DNA from: CADEER01 sp965216585
GTDB lineage: Bacteria; Desulfobacterota; Binatia; HRBIN30; CADEER01
Direction of reading: 5' to 3'
NCBI GenBank assembly: GCA_965216585.1
Contig: CBDCGC010000003.1
Span: 3,162,001 to 3,226,000, forward strand
Length of the DNA: 64,000 nucleotides
Shown here: positions 16,865 through 26,327 of the stretch, piece after piece
Layout of the letters: every line of letters begins with the position of its first letter
How positions within the stretch are numbered: position 1 is the first letter of the stretch
Translations under genes and position numbers: made by a program
The notes under the pieces: model-generated
The model's input: the letters and a program-made list of their open reading frames with translations, nothing else
Database searches by the model: none
What the model was told of the DNA's origin: nothing

Positions 16865-17554
16865 TTGGCATATCGCGGCAGAGGCCCCCGTTACGTTCCA
16901 CCACCGGAAGAGCAACACCGTATCAATCGCAAGATTCGCGCCCCTCAGGTCAGGCTGATTGGAGCTGACGGCTCCCAGGTCGGGGTCGTTCCCATCGAAG
17001 AGGCGCTACAGCGGGCAGAAGAAGCGCAGCTCGATCTCGTGGAGATCGCTGCGACCGCGCAACCGCCGGTGTGTCGGATTCTGGACTACGGAAAGTTCAA
17101 GTACCAGCAGCACAAGAAGGAATCCGAGGCCAAGAAGAAGGCTTCGACGACGACGGTCAAAGAGCTTCGCCTCGGCTACCGCACCGACAAGGGCGACATC
17201 AAGCGACAGATCGCCAAGGCGCGGATGTTCCTCGAGGCGGGCGATCGGGTCAAGTTTCTGCTGCGTTTTCGCGGCCGCGAAATGGCCTACCAAGACCTCG
17301 GTCGCAAGAAGCTGCTGGAGGTCTGTGAGGCGCTGGAAGACATCGGCGATCGCGAGGGCGTTCCGCGCATGGAAGGACGTATGATGGGCATCCTGCTGGC
17401 GCCGGCCAAGAAGCGAAGCAAGGCCAAGAGTGTTGCCCCGCCAGCCGAGGCGCCGCCGGCCACGGATGAAGCGGCTGCCGAGAAGACGGCGCCGGCCGCC
17501 GCACCTGAAAAGGCCGAAGAAAGCGCACCCGAGCCTTCGTCGGCGGCGAGTTGA
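16865..17554 (+). CDS. infC: Translation initiation factor IF-3
   Basis: Full IF-3: N-domain with HRINRKIRAPQVRLIGADGSQVG, linker, and C-domain with LRLGYRTDKGDIKRQIAKARMFL and RMEGRMMGILLAP. It binds the 30S subunit and proofreads start-codon choice. The start is TTG, five bases after AGGAG; rare starts are typical of infC, which self-limits in E. coli through a non-canonical start codon. A low-complexity Ala/Pro/Glu/Lys tail of about 45 residues is appended. Unusually, rpmI and rplT do not follow: a terminator and convergent purN do. Confidence 0.96.
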   Translation: MAYRGRGPRYVPPPEEQHRINRKIRAPQVRLIGADGSQVGVVPIEEALQRAEEAQLDLVEIAATAQPPVCRILDYGKFKYQQHKKESEAKKKASTTTVKELRLGYRTDKGDIKRQIAKARMFLEAGDRVKFLLRFRGREMAYQDLGRKKLLEVCEALEDIGDREGVPRMEGRMMGILLAPAKKRSKAKSVAPPAEAPPATDEAAAEKTAPAAAPEKAEESAPEPSSAAS

Positions 17555-17559
17555 TGATC

Positions 17560-17581
17560 AGCCCGCGGTAGCGGGCTTTGT
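17560..17581 (+). terminator. Intrinsic terminator of infC
   Basis: AGCCCGC (17560-17566), loop GGTA, GCGGGCT (17571-17577), then TTTGTG. A compact hairpin six bases after the infC stop, with a short T tract. Confidence 0.75.
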
Positions 17582-17649
17582 GTCGGCCTTCAGTCGCGGC
17601 TGCGGATGGTAGCCGCGGCGAGGGTGACGACGACACCGAGGCGCTCAGG

Positions 17650-18315
17650 TCAGTCGCCGCTGCCGTCGCGGACGGTGACACGCCGGCCGTCGATGCGTAG
17701 TCGGCCGGCCGCCCAGAGCCGAATTGCGCGTGGATAGAGCTCGTTCTCGGCAGTGTGAACCCGGGCGGCGAGGCTGGCTGGGGTGTCGCTGTCTTCGACG
17801 GGAACGCAGGCCTGGGCGATGATCGGGCCGTGATCGTATTCGTCGTCGGCGAAGTGAACCGTGCAGCCGGAGACCTTGACTCCCGCTTCGATGACCGCGC
17901 GGTGGACGCGCTCGCCGTAGAAGCCCGGGCCGCAAAACGCCGGGATCAGGGCCGGGTGGATGTTGAGCACGCGATTGCGAAAGCGCCGGCGCGGTTGGAA
18001 GAGAGACAAGAAGCCGGCGAGGATCACCAGGTCGATTTCTCGACCGTCGAGTGCTGCGTGAGCAGCGTCGTTGAAGGTATCGATGGAGTCGAAGTCACGG
18101 CGCGCAACGATGCGCGTCTCGAGTCCGGCGGATCGAGCGCGTTCGATCCCCCGGACGCCGGCGCGCGAGGAAACGACGACGTCGATCTGCGCGTCGAGCC
18201 GGCCGGCGGCGATCTCGTCGATCAGGTTCTGCAGAGTCGAGCCGCCGCCCGACAACAACACCGCCAAACGCACCGGCCGTCCGAGCGGCGCCCTGGGAGG
18301 AATCGGGTCGCTCAT
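17650..18315 (-). CDS. purN: Phosphoribosylglycinamide formyltransferase
   Basis: Transfers formyl from 10-formyl-THF to GAR in purine synthesis. Landmarks: VLLSGGGSTLQNLID (phosphate loop, residues about 19-33), DLVILAGFLSLF, NIHPALIPAFCGPGFYG (catalytic Asn/His) and GCTVHFADDEYDHGPIIAQ (catalytic Asp). At 221 residues it has normal length. It starts 3 bp after the orn stop codon, so the two genes are one operon. Convergent with infC. Confidence 0.96.
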   Translation of the reverse strand: MSDPIPPRAPLGRPVRLAVLLSGGGSTLQNLIDEIAAGRLDAQIDVVVSSRAGVRGIERARSAGLETRIVARRDFDSIDTFNDAAHAALDGREIDLVILAGFLSLFQPRRRFRNRVLNIHPALIPAFCGPGFYGERVHRAVIEAGVKVSGCTVHFADDEYDHGPIIAQACVPVEDSDTPASLAARVHTAENELYPRAIRLWAAGRLRIDGRRVTVRDGSGD

Positions 18316-18318
18316 CGC

Positions 18319-18864
18319 CTAGCGGAACAGGGCCTTGCGGTAGTGACGCAGCTCCTCGATCGACTCGCGGATATCGTCTAGCGCCAGGTGGGCATTCTTC
18401 TTCTCCGGCACGACGTCCTCCGAATACCAGCGCCGGCCGAGCTCCTTGACCGTGCTGACGTCGATCAGCCGGTAGTGCAGGTAGTCCTCGAGCTCCGGCA
18501 TGTAGCGGGCGAGGAAGCGGCGGTCCTGCCACACCGAATTGCCGCAGAGCGGCGAGGCCTGCTTGGCGACGTGCTGGCGGATGAAGTCGAGAGTTGCCTT
18601 TTCGGCGCCGGCGAGATCGACGTCGGAGTCGAGCACTCGCTGGCAGAGCCCCGAAGCGGCGTGGTGGGTGCGGTTCCATTCGTCCATCGCATCGAGTCGC
18701 TGCTGCGGCTGATGGATGGCGAGCACCGGCCCTTCGGCGACGATCTCGAGGTTGGCGTCGGTGATGATCGTCGCGATCTCGATGATCGTGTCGCGAGCGG
18801 GATCGAGCCCCGTCATCTCGAGGTCCATCCAGACCAGATTGCCGTCGCGCGCGCCCGCTTCCAT
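18319..18864 (-). CDS. orn: Oligoribonuclease
   Basis: DEDDh 3'-5' exonuclease that degrades 2-5-nt RNAs, including pGpG. LVWMDLEMTGLDPARDTIIEIA provides the first acidic pair (D/E), and CGNSVWQDRRFLARYMPELE and KKNAHLALDDIRESIEELRHYR supply the remaining Asp and His. At 181 residues it matches the family. The promoter-proximal gene of orn-purN. Confidence 0.96.
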   Translation of the reverse strand: MEAGARDGNLVWMDLEMTGLDPARDTIIEIATIITDANLEIVAEGPVLAIHQPQQRLDAMDEWNRTHHAASGLCQRVLDSDVDLAGAEKATLDFIRQHVAKQASPLCGNSVWQDRRFLARYMPELEDYLHYRLIDVSTVKELGRRWYSEDVVPEKKNAHLALDDIRESIEELRHYRKALFR

Positions 18865-18920
18865 TGCCAGTGATCAGCTCTAGACCGTAGGCGGGTGCGC
18901 GTCCAGATGGCGCACCCGGC

Positions 18921-18953
18921 AAAAAAAGGGCGGGTGCGCAAACGCACCCGCCC
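18921..18953 (-). terminator. Strong intrinsic terminator of Thr-Pro surface protein gene
   Basis: On the minus strand an 11-bp perfect GC-rich stem (arms 18943-18953 and 18928-18938, 4-nt loop) is followed by seven T. It lies just behind the stop codon at 18976. Confidence 0.9.
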
Positions 18954-18975
18954 TGAACAATCGATTCGATTGCGA

Positions 18976-20235
18976 CTATGCGTTGTCGCGGCGCCGGAAC
19001 ACCATCATCCACATGAGGCCGGCGGCCAACAACATGGCCAGTCCAATCGCTCCATAGAAATCGAGCGCTGGAATCGGCGCCGGTGGCGCTCCAACCTGCT
19101 GGAAAGGTCCGGTCAAGCCGTTCGTCGTGTCGAAGGTCTGGATTCCTTCGAAAGCTTCCAGAGGCCGACTCAGCGTGGTCGACCAGTTTCCGTTTCCATC
19201 GGACATCGCCGTGCCCAGAACCTCTCCGCCCGGTGATGTGCGTACCTCGATGTTCGAATTCGGCGCGGCCGTTCCGGAGACCCCAGTCGATCCGTCTTCG
19301 GCGCCGCCGTCGATTTGCGGCGTCGGCAGAGGAGTGTTGGTCGGCGTGTTGGTCGGCAGAGGAGTGTTGGTCGGTAGCGGCGTGTTGGTTGGCAGCGGCG
19401 TGTCGGTCGGCAGCGGTGTATCCGTCGGTACCGGGGTTTCGGTGGGAATCGGAGATTCGGTAGGTGTCCCGGTTTCGGTTGGAATCGGAGTTTCGGTCGG
19501 CACCGGAGTTTCGGTGGGAATCGGCGATTCCGTCGCGGTGTCGGTCGGCGTCGAAGTCGGGAACGGTGTCAGCGGTGTTTCCGTCTCCGTGTTGGTCGGC
19601 GTGTTGGTCGGTGTGTTGGTCGGAACGTCGGTCGCCGTATTCGTTGGGGTATTCGTCGGAGTGTTGGTTGGCGTGCTGCTCGGGGTCGTGGTCTCGGTGG
19701 CTGCCGGACCGAGGATCGTCAATTGTCCGGGTTGCGAATTGACCGGGACAGCGAAAATTCCGGCGACTGCGAACGGCTCGGGAACCGGGAGAACCGAAAT
19801 CGGATACACTCCCGGCGGCGCCATGTTTGCCAGGTCAAAGCTCAGGACCATGTACGGATTCGCGTCGGCACCATCGGGCAAGACGACGGCGCCGCCGGCA
19901 TCCGACATGTTGATCATCAGCGTTCCGTCGGAGCAGTCGTCGCCGGAGATTTCTGCGTTGCCGGTGGCTCGACCTGCTTCGGTCATGTCGCGGTTGAGCA
20001 AGCTCGGGCACAAGGCCATGTCGAGACCCAGCTCAAACGTCAGGGCGGTGATGCCGTTGATGCGGTCGTCGGTCTCGGACAAGCCAGAGAGAGTGATCTG
20101 GACGCCCGTGTCGCCAGGGTTGGCGACGGCGGAGCCGACGTTGATGTTGAGGACGCTGGCTGGTCCTGCGAGTGCTGAAGTTGCCAGACCGATTGTCGAC
20201 AGCGCCGCCAAGGCGAGTTGCGTAAACCTGCCCAT
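18976..20235 (-). CDS. Secreted surface protein with Thr-Pro-rich stalk and C-terminal membrane tail
   Basis: A 419-residue exported protein. A signal peptide (MGRFTQLALAALSTIGLATSALA) precedes a 150-residue globular domain resembling a cohesin-like beta sandwich (ASVLNINVGSAVANPGD, and ITALTFELGLDMALCPSLL). A roughly 130-residue mucin-like stalk of PTNTP/PTETP/PLPT units follows, then a short Big-like segment and a C-terminal hydrophobic helix ending FRRRDNA. That tail has the tripartite look of exosortase-type sorting signals. The stalk is a probable O-glycosylation region. GGGGG eight bases upstream supports ATG 20235. Third gene of an exported-protein run on this strand. Confidence 0.7.
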   Translation of the reverse strand: MGRFTQLALAALSTIGLATSALAGPASVLNINVGSAVANPGDTGVQITLSGLSETDDRINGITALTFELGLDMALCPSLLNRDMTEAGRATGNAEISGDDCSDGTLMINMSDAGGAVVLPDGADANPYMVLSFDLANMAPPGVYPISVLPVPEPFAVAGIFAVPVNSQPGQLTILGPAATETTTPSSTPTNTPTNTPTNTATDVPTNTPTNTPTNTETETPLTPFPTSTPTDTATESPIPTETPVPTETPIPTETGTPTESPIPTETPVPTDTPLPTDTPLPTNTPLPTNTPLPTNTPTNTPLPTPQIDGGAEDGSTGVSGTAAPNSNIEVRTSPGGEVLGTAMSDGNGNWSTTLSRPLEAFEGIQTFDTTNGLTGPFQQVGAPPAPIPALDFYGAIGLAMLLAAGLMWMMVFRRRDNA

Positions 20236-20448
20236 TACATGAGCCCCCTTGATCATCCACCAAAAAATTGGCCGCCCCGCAAGGTCCGTCAAGCGGCAAA
20301 AATCGTCGCTTTGCATACCATGGCGGTTGGCGACCGGCAAGGGAAAAGTCCAGAAAACCGAGGGTCGCGGTGGCGACCAGGACCGGACCCGTCGCCCTAC
20401 CGCAGCAAAATGTACCGCGAGAACATCGTTGCTGCCGGGCGGGCAGTC

Positions 20449-21264
20449 TCAGGGGCAGATGCTGTTGACGTTGTTGAGGATGAAGGAATCGGGGGGGATG
20501 GTCGGGTCGAGAATGCGGAAGGTGGCTGGCACGATGGTTTGCAGCGTCGGCGGCAGAGCGCGGAAGATGTAGACGCCGTCGGTGTTGGCCACGGATCCGC
20601 TGCGGCTGTCGACGTCGAGCAGCGGCATGACGGCTGCCATGTTGTCCAGGATGACGGAGTCGGCGGTGATTCCGGGCAACAAGGCGCGGAAAGTCGCCGG
20701 GACGACCGTTTGTAGGGTGGGGGGGAGGCCGCGGAAGATATAGACGCCGTCGGTGTTGGCACCTGTGGTGCCGTCGGCATCGACGTCGAGGGCGCAAGTG
20801 GAGACGCGCAGGTTGCCGTGGTCGACCTGGCACGGTGGCGTTCCCGCCTCGTTGAGATCGCATGCGAGGAAGGTGAGGTTGGTCAGTCCCGGGTTGGCGC
20901 CGGCGAAGTTGATGGTGAACATCGGCCCGCTGCCGGTCAGTGGAACCTGGCACGCCATGCTGATCTGGACTTCGTTGGTCGGGTTGTTGAGATTGGACTC
21001 GACCAGGCAACTCGATGTCATCGCGGTCGCGCTGACGCCGGTGGCGACGGCGATACTTCGATTGTACTGAATTCGAATCAACGCTCCCTCGATGGTGCTG
21101 GCGTCGTCGATCTCGATCGCGACGGTGCGCAGGTTGGGGTTGGGAACCGCCAACAGAGCGCCTTCCGGCAGCGACACGGTGGCAGCGGGCGCCGTCCCGG
21201 CAGCAATGGCCAGGGCGGCCGTGGCAAGGATCAGTAGCTTGGGTGTCCCCATCTTTGTCTGCAT
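20449..21264 (-). CDS. Exported cohesin-like protein with paired dockerin-like repeats
   Basis: A 271-residue secreted protein. A signal peptide precedes a cohesin-like domain (VAIEIDDASTIEGALIRIQY, and FTINFAGANPGLTNLTFLAC). Two near-identical C-terminal units of about 50 residues follow, each with a Ca-binding-like Asp run (LDVDADGTTGANTDGVYIFR and LDVDSRSGSVANTDGVYIFR) and then LPPTLQTxVPATFR. The units resemble dockerin/EF-hand loops. GAGGGG upstream supports ATG 21264. It begins 26 bp after the NHL-repeat gene, in the same operon. Ligand unknown; a cell-surface adhesion or assembly role is inferred. Confidence 0.65.
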   Translation of the reverse strand: MQTKMGTPKLLILATAALAIAAGTAPAATVSLPEGALLAVPNPNLRTVAIEIDDASTIEGALIRIQYNRSIAVATGVSATAMTSSCLVESNLNNPTNEVQISMACQVPLTGSGPMFTINFAGANPGLTNLTFLACDLNEAGTPPCQVDHGNLRVSTCALDVDADGTTGANTDGVYIFRGLPPTLQTVVPATFRALLPGITADSVILDNMAAVMPLLDVDSRSGSVANTDGVYIFRALPPTLQTIVPATFRILDPTIPPDSFILNNVNSICP

Positions 21265-21290
21265 CGTTCTTTCCCCTCGCATCGCCGGCA

Positions 21291-24200
21291 TCAGCGGCGC
21301 TGCCTCTTTCCTCTCCGCATGCGAACGCGTGCGTTCTCTCCATCGATGCGTGCGTGTACCGACCGCAGCACGGACCTGCGGCCCGGCTCGTCGGTTGCGT
21401 CCATGTCGATGACGATTGCATAGCGGGCCGGTGTTGTCATCGATGTCCCGCTGGCCATGGCGATCTTCAGCTCACCCGGCTTAGTTTCGTGCCAAGCGAG
21501 CAATGAGCCGTTGGCGGCGCCGCGTTTGTGGACGCGGCGCGGGCGCAGGGTGTTCGCGTCGAAGCGGACTTTGATGTCGAGCGCCTTGAAGCCGTTCCTG
21601 CTGTTGACGGTGATTGGCACCAGTACCCTGCCGCGCCGCTGGCGTGCGGCGCCGACGAGGATGGTTCCACCGCCGCGCCGCCCGGACATTCCGGAGAGTC
21701 CGGCCTGAGCGCCACCGCTGTCGTTCCAATTGCCAGTGCAGTCGCCGATGACGACGGCGTGGAAATCCTGACCGTCGGGCATGCCCGCCAACGGGCTGTA
21801 CTGCAGGGCGCCCATGCGGCATGTGCCCGGGCTGAGCAGCGGCTGAATCTTCGTCATGTTTTGCGCCGCCGCCGGGTTGGGAATGAAGAGCCAATCGGAC
21901 TGGCAGTTGGCGGCTGCTGCAAAGGTGATCGGCATGCCGGTGGCGCGCTTGAGAATCTTGGCTGCGTCGAGCGCACTCAGGCTGCCGTTGCCGGTGACAT
22001 CGCAGGCGAGCTTTTGTGCCGACGAGAGGTTGCGGACATTGACGAGGTCCTCGAGGACGAACATCGCGTCGAGGGAATCGATGGCGCCGGCGCCGAAACC
22101 GAGAGATTTTTCCGGCTCGGCCAGCCAGGTCGCGGCCTGCAGACCGTTGGCGGAGTAGGCGCCGGAACCCGAGGTCGTTGCGGTGAGCGTCGTCGGGCCG
22201 ATCAAGTTCACATCGACCCCAGGGATCGCCTGTAGTGTGGTTGCATGTCGAACCGCGCCAAACAGTGCGCCGGTCGGCGGGCCCATGTCGTAGAGGGATG
22301 AGAGGTCCTCGATCCAGCGCACCGTGTGCGCGAAAGAATCGGCGATGAAGAGATTTCCCGCTGGATCGATGGCGAGTCCGGCCGGCCGTGAAAAGCTCGC
22401 CTGCGTAGCCGGTCCGCCGTCGCCCAGGTCATCGTTGGGGTTACCGCCTTCGCCGTCGATCGAGCCGGTAGTGCTTCCGGTACCCGCAGCGGTTTGAATG
22501 TTTCCGTCGGTGGTTACGACACGGATGCGAACGTTACCTGTATCTTCGATGAAGATGTTGCTGAGGGAATCGACGTCGACCGACTCCGGACCGGCCAGGC
22601 TGGCCGAGATCGCGAGACCGCCATCTCCACTGAATCCGCGGTTGCCGTTTCCCGCTACCGTAGTGATGGTGTTCCCGGAGACTCTGCGGATACGGTTGTT
22701 GGCCTGGTCGGCGATGTAGACGTTGCCGGCTGCATCGGTGGCAACGTCGCTTGGCACGGCCAACTGTTTGCTGGTTGCCGGAGAACCTTCTCCGTTGTAG
22801 CCGAAGGTTCCGGTTCCGGCGAAGAGATGAACGACGTTGGCATTCAGATCGACGCGCCTGATCTTGTTGGATGAAGGCTCGGCGACGTAGAGATATCGCT
22901 GTGTGCCGGATGGGTTCTCGTAAACTGCAAGTCCGGCCGGGCGGAGAGTGGTCGCCGAGGTAGCCGTTCCCCCGTCTCCGGAGCTGGAGGCGTGGCCGGT
23001 GCCGAGGATTCTGGTGATGATTCCGGATGGCGCAACACGGCGAACGACGTGAGCGCTGGAGTCGGCGATGTAAACGTTGCCGAGAGAATCTGCCGCCAGT
23101 CCCGCAGGAAACGTCAGTGTCGCCTGTGTTGCCTGGCCGCCGTCACCCGAAGAGCCGGGGTCACCGTTGCCGGCAAAGGTCGTGATCTGGAGGTTGGAGT
23201 CGACCTTGCGAATTCGTCTGTTGGCGCTGTCTGAGATGAACACGTTGCCCTGGAAGTCCGTTGCAACGGCGTTGGGTAGCTGTAGCTTGGCGGACAGTGC
23301 GGCGCCGCCGTCACCACCGTAGGGGAGGTTGCCGTTGCCTGCGATCGTCGTGATCTGTGGAGTGGCACTGCGGTCGACGAGGCGAAGGCGTCCATTGCCC
23401 TCGTCGGCGATGAAGACGCCCCGACTGGGGTGGGCGTCGACGCCGCGCGGGCCGTTCAAATTGGCAAGGACGGCCGGCTGATCGTCGCCGTTGTAGCCCG
23501 GGATACCGATCCCGACTGAGCCCACCCCGGCGATCGTAGTCACGATCCCTCCGCTCAATGGGACACTGCGGATCAAGTGATTGCCGGTGTCGGCCACCAC
23601 GATGGCATTGGCTGCCTCATCGAATCCGATCCCCAGTGGGTTGCGAAAGCAAGTCTCTGCAGGCACGGCATTCTCGCAAAGACCAAAGCTCGAGCCGGCA
23701 AAGGAGGTGATTTCCCGGTTGGTGTCCACCCTGAGCACCTGGCTGAAACCGACGTCCGTGATGTAGAGGTTCTCGTCGTTGTCGATGGTCAGCGCCCATG
23801 GCGATCGGAAACCACCGCTTTGTCCGGCGTAGGTTTCGATGCCACCGGCGGGAAAAACCCTTCGGATACGGAGGTTTCGTGAGTCGGAAATGTAGACGGA
23901 TCCCTCCGAACCAACCGCGACCGACACCGGTGCGTGCAATTGCGCCTGAGTCGCTGGTCCCTGACCGTCACCGGAGAAACCGGGCGTTCCGTTTCCAGCG
24001 ATCGTCTTGATGATGCCAGTGACCGCGTCGACTCTGCGAATTTTGTGGTTGTTCTGGTCGGCGATGAAGACGTTTCCGGCATCGTCGACATCGACGTCGG
24101 CGGGGAGGTTCAGTGACGCTTCTTCGGCCGGGCCGCCGTCGCCGGTGTCACCGGCTGTGCCGTTTCCCGCCACGGTCGTGATGATGCCGGTGGCGGCGTC

Positions 24201-24431
24201 GATGCGGCGGACGCGGTTGTTTACCTGATCGGCGACGAAGACGTTGCCCTGGTTGTCCACCGCCGTTCCGACCGGTGTGAGAGATGCGCCGGTGGCGGGG
24301 CCGCCGTCGCCGTTGCTGCCGCCGGCAAAGCGATCGATGATGCGGACCGGTTGGGAAGCGGCCGGATGCGATAGAAGTGCGACGGTTGCCGCAATCGTGA
24401 CTAGACAAACCGCGTACCTGAGCTGATCCAC
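21291..24431 (-). CDS. Large secreted NHL-repeat protein with dockerin- and cohesin-like C-terminus
   Basis: A roughly 1046-residue exported protein. A signal peptide (VDQLRYAVCLVTIAATVALL) leads into about twelve NHL-type beta-propeller units with the recurring pattern GNVFIADxxNxRIRRVD followed by TVAGNGxxGxxGDGGPA. After the propeller comes a carboxypeptidase-regulatory-like stretch (PGVDVNLIGPTTLTATTSGS), a dockerin-type loop (ACDVTGNGSLSALDAAKIL) and a cohesin-like sandwich (VLVPITVNSRNGFKALDIKV), ending Arg-rich. AGGAGG seven bases upstream picks the GTG start at 24431. First gene of the surface-protein operon; probably a carbohydrate- or protein-binding scaffold. Confidence 0.78.
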   Translation of the reverse strand: MDQLRYAVCLVTIAATVALLSHPAASQPVRIIDRFAGGSNGDGGPATGASLTPVGTAVDNQGNVFVADQVNNRVRRIDAATGIITTVAGNGTAGDTGDGGPAEEASLNLPADVDVDDAGNVFIADQNNHKIRRVDAVTGIIKTIAGNGTPGFSGDGQGPATQAQLHAPVSVAVGSEGSVYISDSRNLRIRRVFPAGGIETYAGQSGGFRSPWALTIDNDENLYITDVGFSQVLRVDTNREITSFAGSSFGLCENAVPAETCFRNPLGIGFDEAANAIVVADTGNHLIRSVPLSGGIVTTIAGVGSVGIGIPGYNGDDQPAVLANLNGPRGVDAHPSRGVFIADEGNGRLRLVDRSATPQITTIAGNGNLPYGGDGGAALSAKLQLPNAVATDFQGNVFISDSANRRIRKVDSNLQITTFAGNGDPGSSGDGGQATQATLTFPAGLAADSLGNVYIADSSAHVVRRVAPSGIITRILGTGHASSSGDGGTATSATTLRPAGLAVYENPSGTQRYLYVAEPSSNKIRRVDLNANVVHLFAGTGTFGYNGEGSPATSKQLAVPSDVATDAAGNVYIADQANNRIRRVSGNTITTVAGNGNRGFSGDGGLAISASLAGPESVDVDSLSNIFIEDTGNVRIRVVTTDGNIQTAAGTGSTTGSIDGEGGNPNDDLGDGGPATQASFSRPAGLAIDPAGNLFIADSFAHTVRWIEDLSSLYDMGPPTGALFGAVRHATTLQAIPGVDVNLIGPTTLTATTSGSGAYSANGLQAATWLAEPEKSLGFGAGAIDSLDAMFVLEDLVNVRNLSSAQKLACDVTGNGSLSALDAAKILKRATGMPITFAAAANCQSDWLFIPNPAAAQNMTKIQPLLSPGTCRMGALQYSPLAGMPDGQDFHAVVIGDCTGNWNDSGGAQAGLSGMSGRRGGGTILVGAARQRRGRVLVPITVNSRNGFKALDIKVRFDANTLRPRRVHKRGAANGSLLAWHETKPGELKIAMASGTSMTTPARYAIVIDMDATDEPGRRSVLRSVHARIDGENARVRMRRGKRQRR

Positions 24432-24895
24432 GACTCCACCTCCTTTGGGCGCTCCCGGCGCCCCGGCCCTGCCGCGCAGCAGCGAATCACTGTCGCTATA
24501 CTGCAAAATGTACCCTATCTTCGAACGATGGAATGTACCAGCAACAAGTGCACCAAGAGTTCTCTATCCAATCGATGACCATGTGCCTCACCAGTATCGG
24601 GATGCCGCGCGGCGCGAATTTGCGACAACGTGACGGAATTGACCGAAGAATTCCTAGAACGATGTTTCCAATATTGGGTACACTCGATACGATGTGAGCC
24701 GTCAGGTGTTGAGCGAGGATCGCTGGCCGGCACTTTCCCGTATTCCCGGGAACCGTCGCCCGGGGGCTGGAAATGCGATGTAGATTTGTGATTGACTCGC
24801 GGCCCGGTCCGGTGCTAATAGGGCGGACTGAAATAACTTCGAGTCTGGGGTCGACGACATTTGTTCTTCCTCGGGAGGAGAAAAAGGGTGCGACG
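24432..24895. promoter_or_regulatory. Divergent intergenic region of surface-protein genes
   Basis: 464 bp without a credible gene, between divergently transcribed exported-protein genes. A plausible plus-strand promoter is TTGACT (24792-24797) with TAATAG (24816-24821), spacer 18 bp, feeding the gene at 24896. No riboswitch or palindrome of note was seen. Confidence 0.4.
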
Positions 24896-26272
24896 ATGTT
24901 GAGGGTAACTAAGAAGTTCAAGATAGCGACGTTCGGGCTCTTGGCGTTGGCCGTGGCGGCGCCGAGTGCGGTTTCAGCGCAGATCAGCGCGTTCATCAAT
25001 CGCTCGGCCGACGACTCCAAGGCCTACTTCACGGTGATCCGTCAGAACGCAGATTCCGTCGGCGGCGAGATCACTGCGGCGGAGATTACGACCTTGGCGG
25101 CTTCGACGCTCTCGGCGACGGACGCCTGCGGTTGGCCCGGCAGCTTGATCACCAATCCGCCGCAGCCGGTCGAGGGTTGGGCGCGAACAAACGTCGTCGG
25201 AACCCTCGTCCCAACTGCGAACATCACGCGCTCCGGGATCATTGCCGACGGTAGTGCGCCGAAGTTCAACAAGGATATGAACAGCGGCGCGGGTGCAGTC
25301 TGTCTCGGTGGTGGGTGTGACGATCCGGGCGCACCGGGCGGTGGCGATGCAGTCTGCACCGGTGTTGTCGGTGTTGATTGCTTTTGGTTCACAGCCGCGG
25401 ATGGGACGTCGGTGGAAATGGCGAGTGGCGGCGTTCCGGCAATGACGGCGCTACAAAACCTCTCGTACCTCAATCCGATGTGCAACGGCACGCGAGCCAG
25501 TTACGGTTTCAATGGCAACACCGATCCAACCGTGTTGCTCGACGTTTGTGCCCTTCCGGTAGCAGAGGGAATCACGATGCCGAACGGTACCTCGGCCTTC
25601 AACGGTGAAGACGGTACCGCGATCATCTTCGTGTTCGACATCGCCCCGACGGCTTCTCTGGACGTCGCGGTGGCTGGATTCGGACTCGGTGTAAGCGAAC
25701 CCAAGTGCGGCATGGGCAACACAGAGATGCGGGTTCTCAACACGGCTCGTGATCTGGCCAACCTGAACGCGCCGATTCCGACGCAGACACCAACCGATAC
25801 CCCGACCGACACGCCGACGGTAACGCCGACGAATACGCCGACGAATACGCCGACGAACACGCCGACGGAGACGCCGACCAACACGCCGACGAATACGCCG
25901 ACGAACACGCCGACGGAGACGCCGACCAACACGCCGACGAATACGCCGACGAATACGCCGACGGAGACGCCGACCAATACGCCGACGAACACGCCGACGG
26001 AGACGCCGACCAACACGCCGACCAACACGCCGACGAACACGCCGACGCTGACGCCGACCAACACGCCGACCAACACGCCGACCAACACGCCAACGCTGAC
26101 GCCGACGAATACGCCGACCAATACGGCGACCCTGACGCCGACGCCGACGCGGACGCGGCCGCCGATTCCGGTCGTCTCTTCACCGGCGAATCCGGCTGGT
26201 CTGTTGATGATCGCTCTGTTGGCAGGTGCGATGTTCTGGGCACTGCGCCGACTGGGTAGGCAGGTCTCTTAG
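24896..26272 (+). CDS. Secreted surface protein with long PTNTPTETP stalk
   Basis: A 458-residue exported protein: a signal peptide (MLRVTKKFKIATFGLLALAVAAPSAVSA), a 270-residue domain with several Cys (ACGWPG, VCLGGGCDDPG, MCNGTR, CALPV) that I do not recognise, a roughly 125-residue stalk of about thirty TPTN/TPTE/TPTL units, and a C-terminal membrane helix ending LRRLGRQVS. The stalk is encoded by a near-perfect ACGCCGACSAAY tandem repeat. Architecture parallels the protein at 18976-20235. AAGGG eight bases before ATG 24896 is the likely RBS. Its terminator is the docking site of the group II intron that follows. Confidence 0.7.
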   Translation: MLRVTKKFKIATFGLLALAVAAPSAVSAQISAFINRSADDSKAYFTVIRQNADSVGGEITAAEITTLAASTLSATDACGWPGSLITNPPQPVEGWARTNVVGTLVPTANITRSGIIADGSAPKFNKDMNSGAGAVCLGGGCDDPGAPGGGDAVCTGVVGVDCFWFTAADGTSVEMASGGVPAMTALQNLSYLNPMCNGTRASYGFNGNTDPTVLLDVCALPVAEGITMPNGTSAFNGEDGTAIIFVFDIAPTASLDVAVAGFGLGVSEPKCGMGNTEMRVLNTARDLANLNAPIPTQTPTDTPTDTPTVTPTNTPTNTPTNTPTETPTNTPTNTPTNTPTETPTNTPTNTPTNTPTETPTNTPTNTPTETPTNTPTNTPTNTPTLTPTNTPTNTPTNTPTLTPTNTPTNTATLTPTPTRTRPPIPVVSSPANPAGLLMIALLAGAMFWALRRLGRQVS

Positions 26273-26295
26273 GATCTGCTCCCGATCTAGCTATA

Positions 26296-26327
26296 GCGGC
26301 CGGAGTGGAAACACTCCGGCCGCTTTT
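26296..26327 (+). terminator. Intrinsic terminator of surface protein gene; intron target
   Basis: A 12-bp perfect stem (26296-26307 with 26312-26323), GAAA tetraloop, then TTTT. The group II intron 5' end begins four bases later. Confidence 0.92.

Noticed and set aside
25790..26150. Short-period tandem DNA repeat as a possible CRISPR or centromere-like array
   Set aside because: It is fully explained as codons for the TPTN/TPTE stalk.
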